DNA of 14,414 nt from SIG603 sp964369415 (GTDB taxonomy: Bacteria > Bacillota > Clostridia > Oscillospirales > Acutalibacteraceae): NCBI GenBank assembly GCA_964369415.1, contig CAYJFP010000036.1, forward strand, positions 1 to 14,414. The letters are read 5' to 3'. Of the stretch, positions 14,294 through 14,414 are shown piece by piece. Under the pieces are notes generated by a model that worked only from the letters and a program-made list of their open reading frames with translations, had not been told where the DNA came from and did no database searches. Every line of letters begins with the position of its first letter. Position 1 is the first letter of the stretch. Position numbers and translations under genes: made by a program.

Positions 14294-14414
14294 TTATTCC
14301 GCTATATTTTGCGCCGACTCAAGCATGTTTTCTATGAAAATCCCATACCCACGAGTAGGGTCGTCCACAAAAACATGTGTAACAGCCCCAATTAATTTGC
14401 CGTCTTGTATAATA
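14294..14414 (-). CDS. spoIVB: SpoIVB sporulation serine peptidase, C-terminal fragment (5' part outside window)
   Basis: The last 39 codons of a minus-strand gene cut by the window edge, ending in TAA at 14296-14294. The fragment includes QDGKLIGAVTHVFVDDPTRG and then YGIFIENML, the strongly conserved C-terminal signature of SpoIVB. SpoIVB is the forespore-secreted PDZ serine protease that triggers sigma-K activation across the intermembrane space during endospore formation. The catalytic Ser and PDZ domain lie outside the window. In most spore formers spo0A directly follows spoIVB. Here a terminator and the convergent receptor gene follow instead. Confidence 0.92.
   Translation of the reverse strand, partial: IIQDGKLIGAVTHVFVDDPTRGYGIFIENMLESAQNIAE

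Overview
The window is AT-rich (roughly 65-70% A+T by eye). It carries strong purine-rich ribosome binding sites, frequent TTG starts, and the 3' end of the sporulation protease gene spoIVB. It also has a full Bacillus/Clostridium-style chemotaxis set including CheV. Together these indicate a motile, probably spore-forming member of the Firmicutes, most likely in the Clostridia. The sequence alone does not place it at genus level.

Left part (1-4493). A truncated tRNA-Cys with its terminator is followed by small accessory-type genes. These are a P-loop kinase, a divergent pair of a uroporphyrinogen-decarboxylase-like (URO-D) protein and an AraC-family regulator, a HAD phosphatase, and a membrane-anchored Cys/His amidase-like protein. 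The URO-D/AraC intergenic region has two identical 9-bp direct repeats exactly 21 bp apart next to a TATAAT box. This is the classic layout of an AraC-type activator site and suggests the regulator controls the URO-D gene.

Middle part (4495-8753). A minus-strand operon cheA-cheW-cheR-cheB reads from a good promoter at 8725-8753 down to a strong hairpin terminator shared with the convergent amidase-like gene. CheA is full length, with Hpt, P2, dimerisation, ATPase and CheW-like domains. CheB is only the methylesterase domain, without its usual receiver domain. No cheY, cheC or cheD lies in the window.

Right part (8843-14132). Divergent from cheA is a plus-strand run: a FliK-like protein, a small FlhB-C-terminal-like protein (FhlB/YlqH type), a VanY-type D,D-carboxypeptidase, CheV (CheW plus receiver) and a methyl-accepting chemotaxis protein. 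The first three overlap or are translationally coupled. The two blocks together can encode receptor, adaptors, kinase and adaptation enzymes. They also include two export-specificity-like flagellar proteins and a cell-wall enzyme.

Right edge (14133-14414). Three consecutive hairpins separate the receptor gene from the convergent 3' end of spoIVB. The usual partner spo0A is not directly downstream of spoIVB here. No CRISPR array, insertion sequence or prophage was seen, and no gene-free stretch exceeds 300 bases. The most interesting points are the receiver-less CheB with CheV as the only receiver protein in the window, the FliK-like/FhlB/VanY/CheV/receptor arrangement, the AraC operator architecture, and the broken spoIVB-spo0A neighbourhood.
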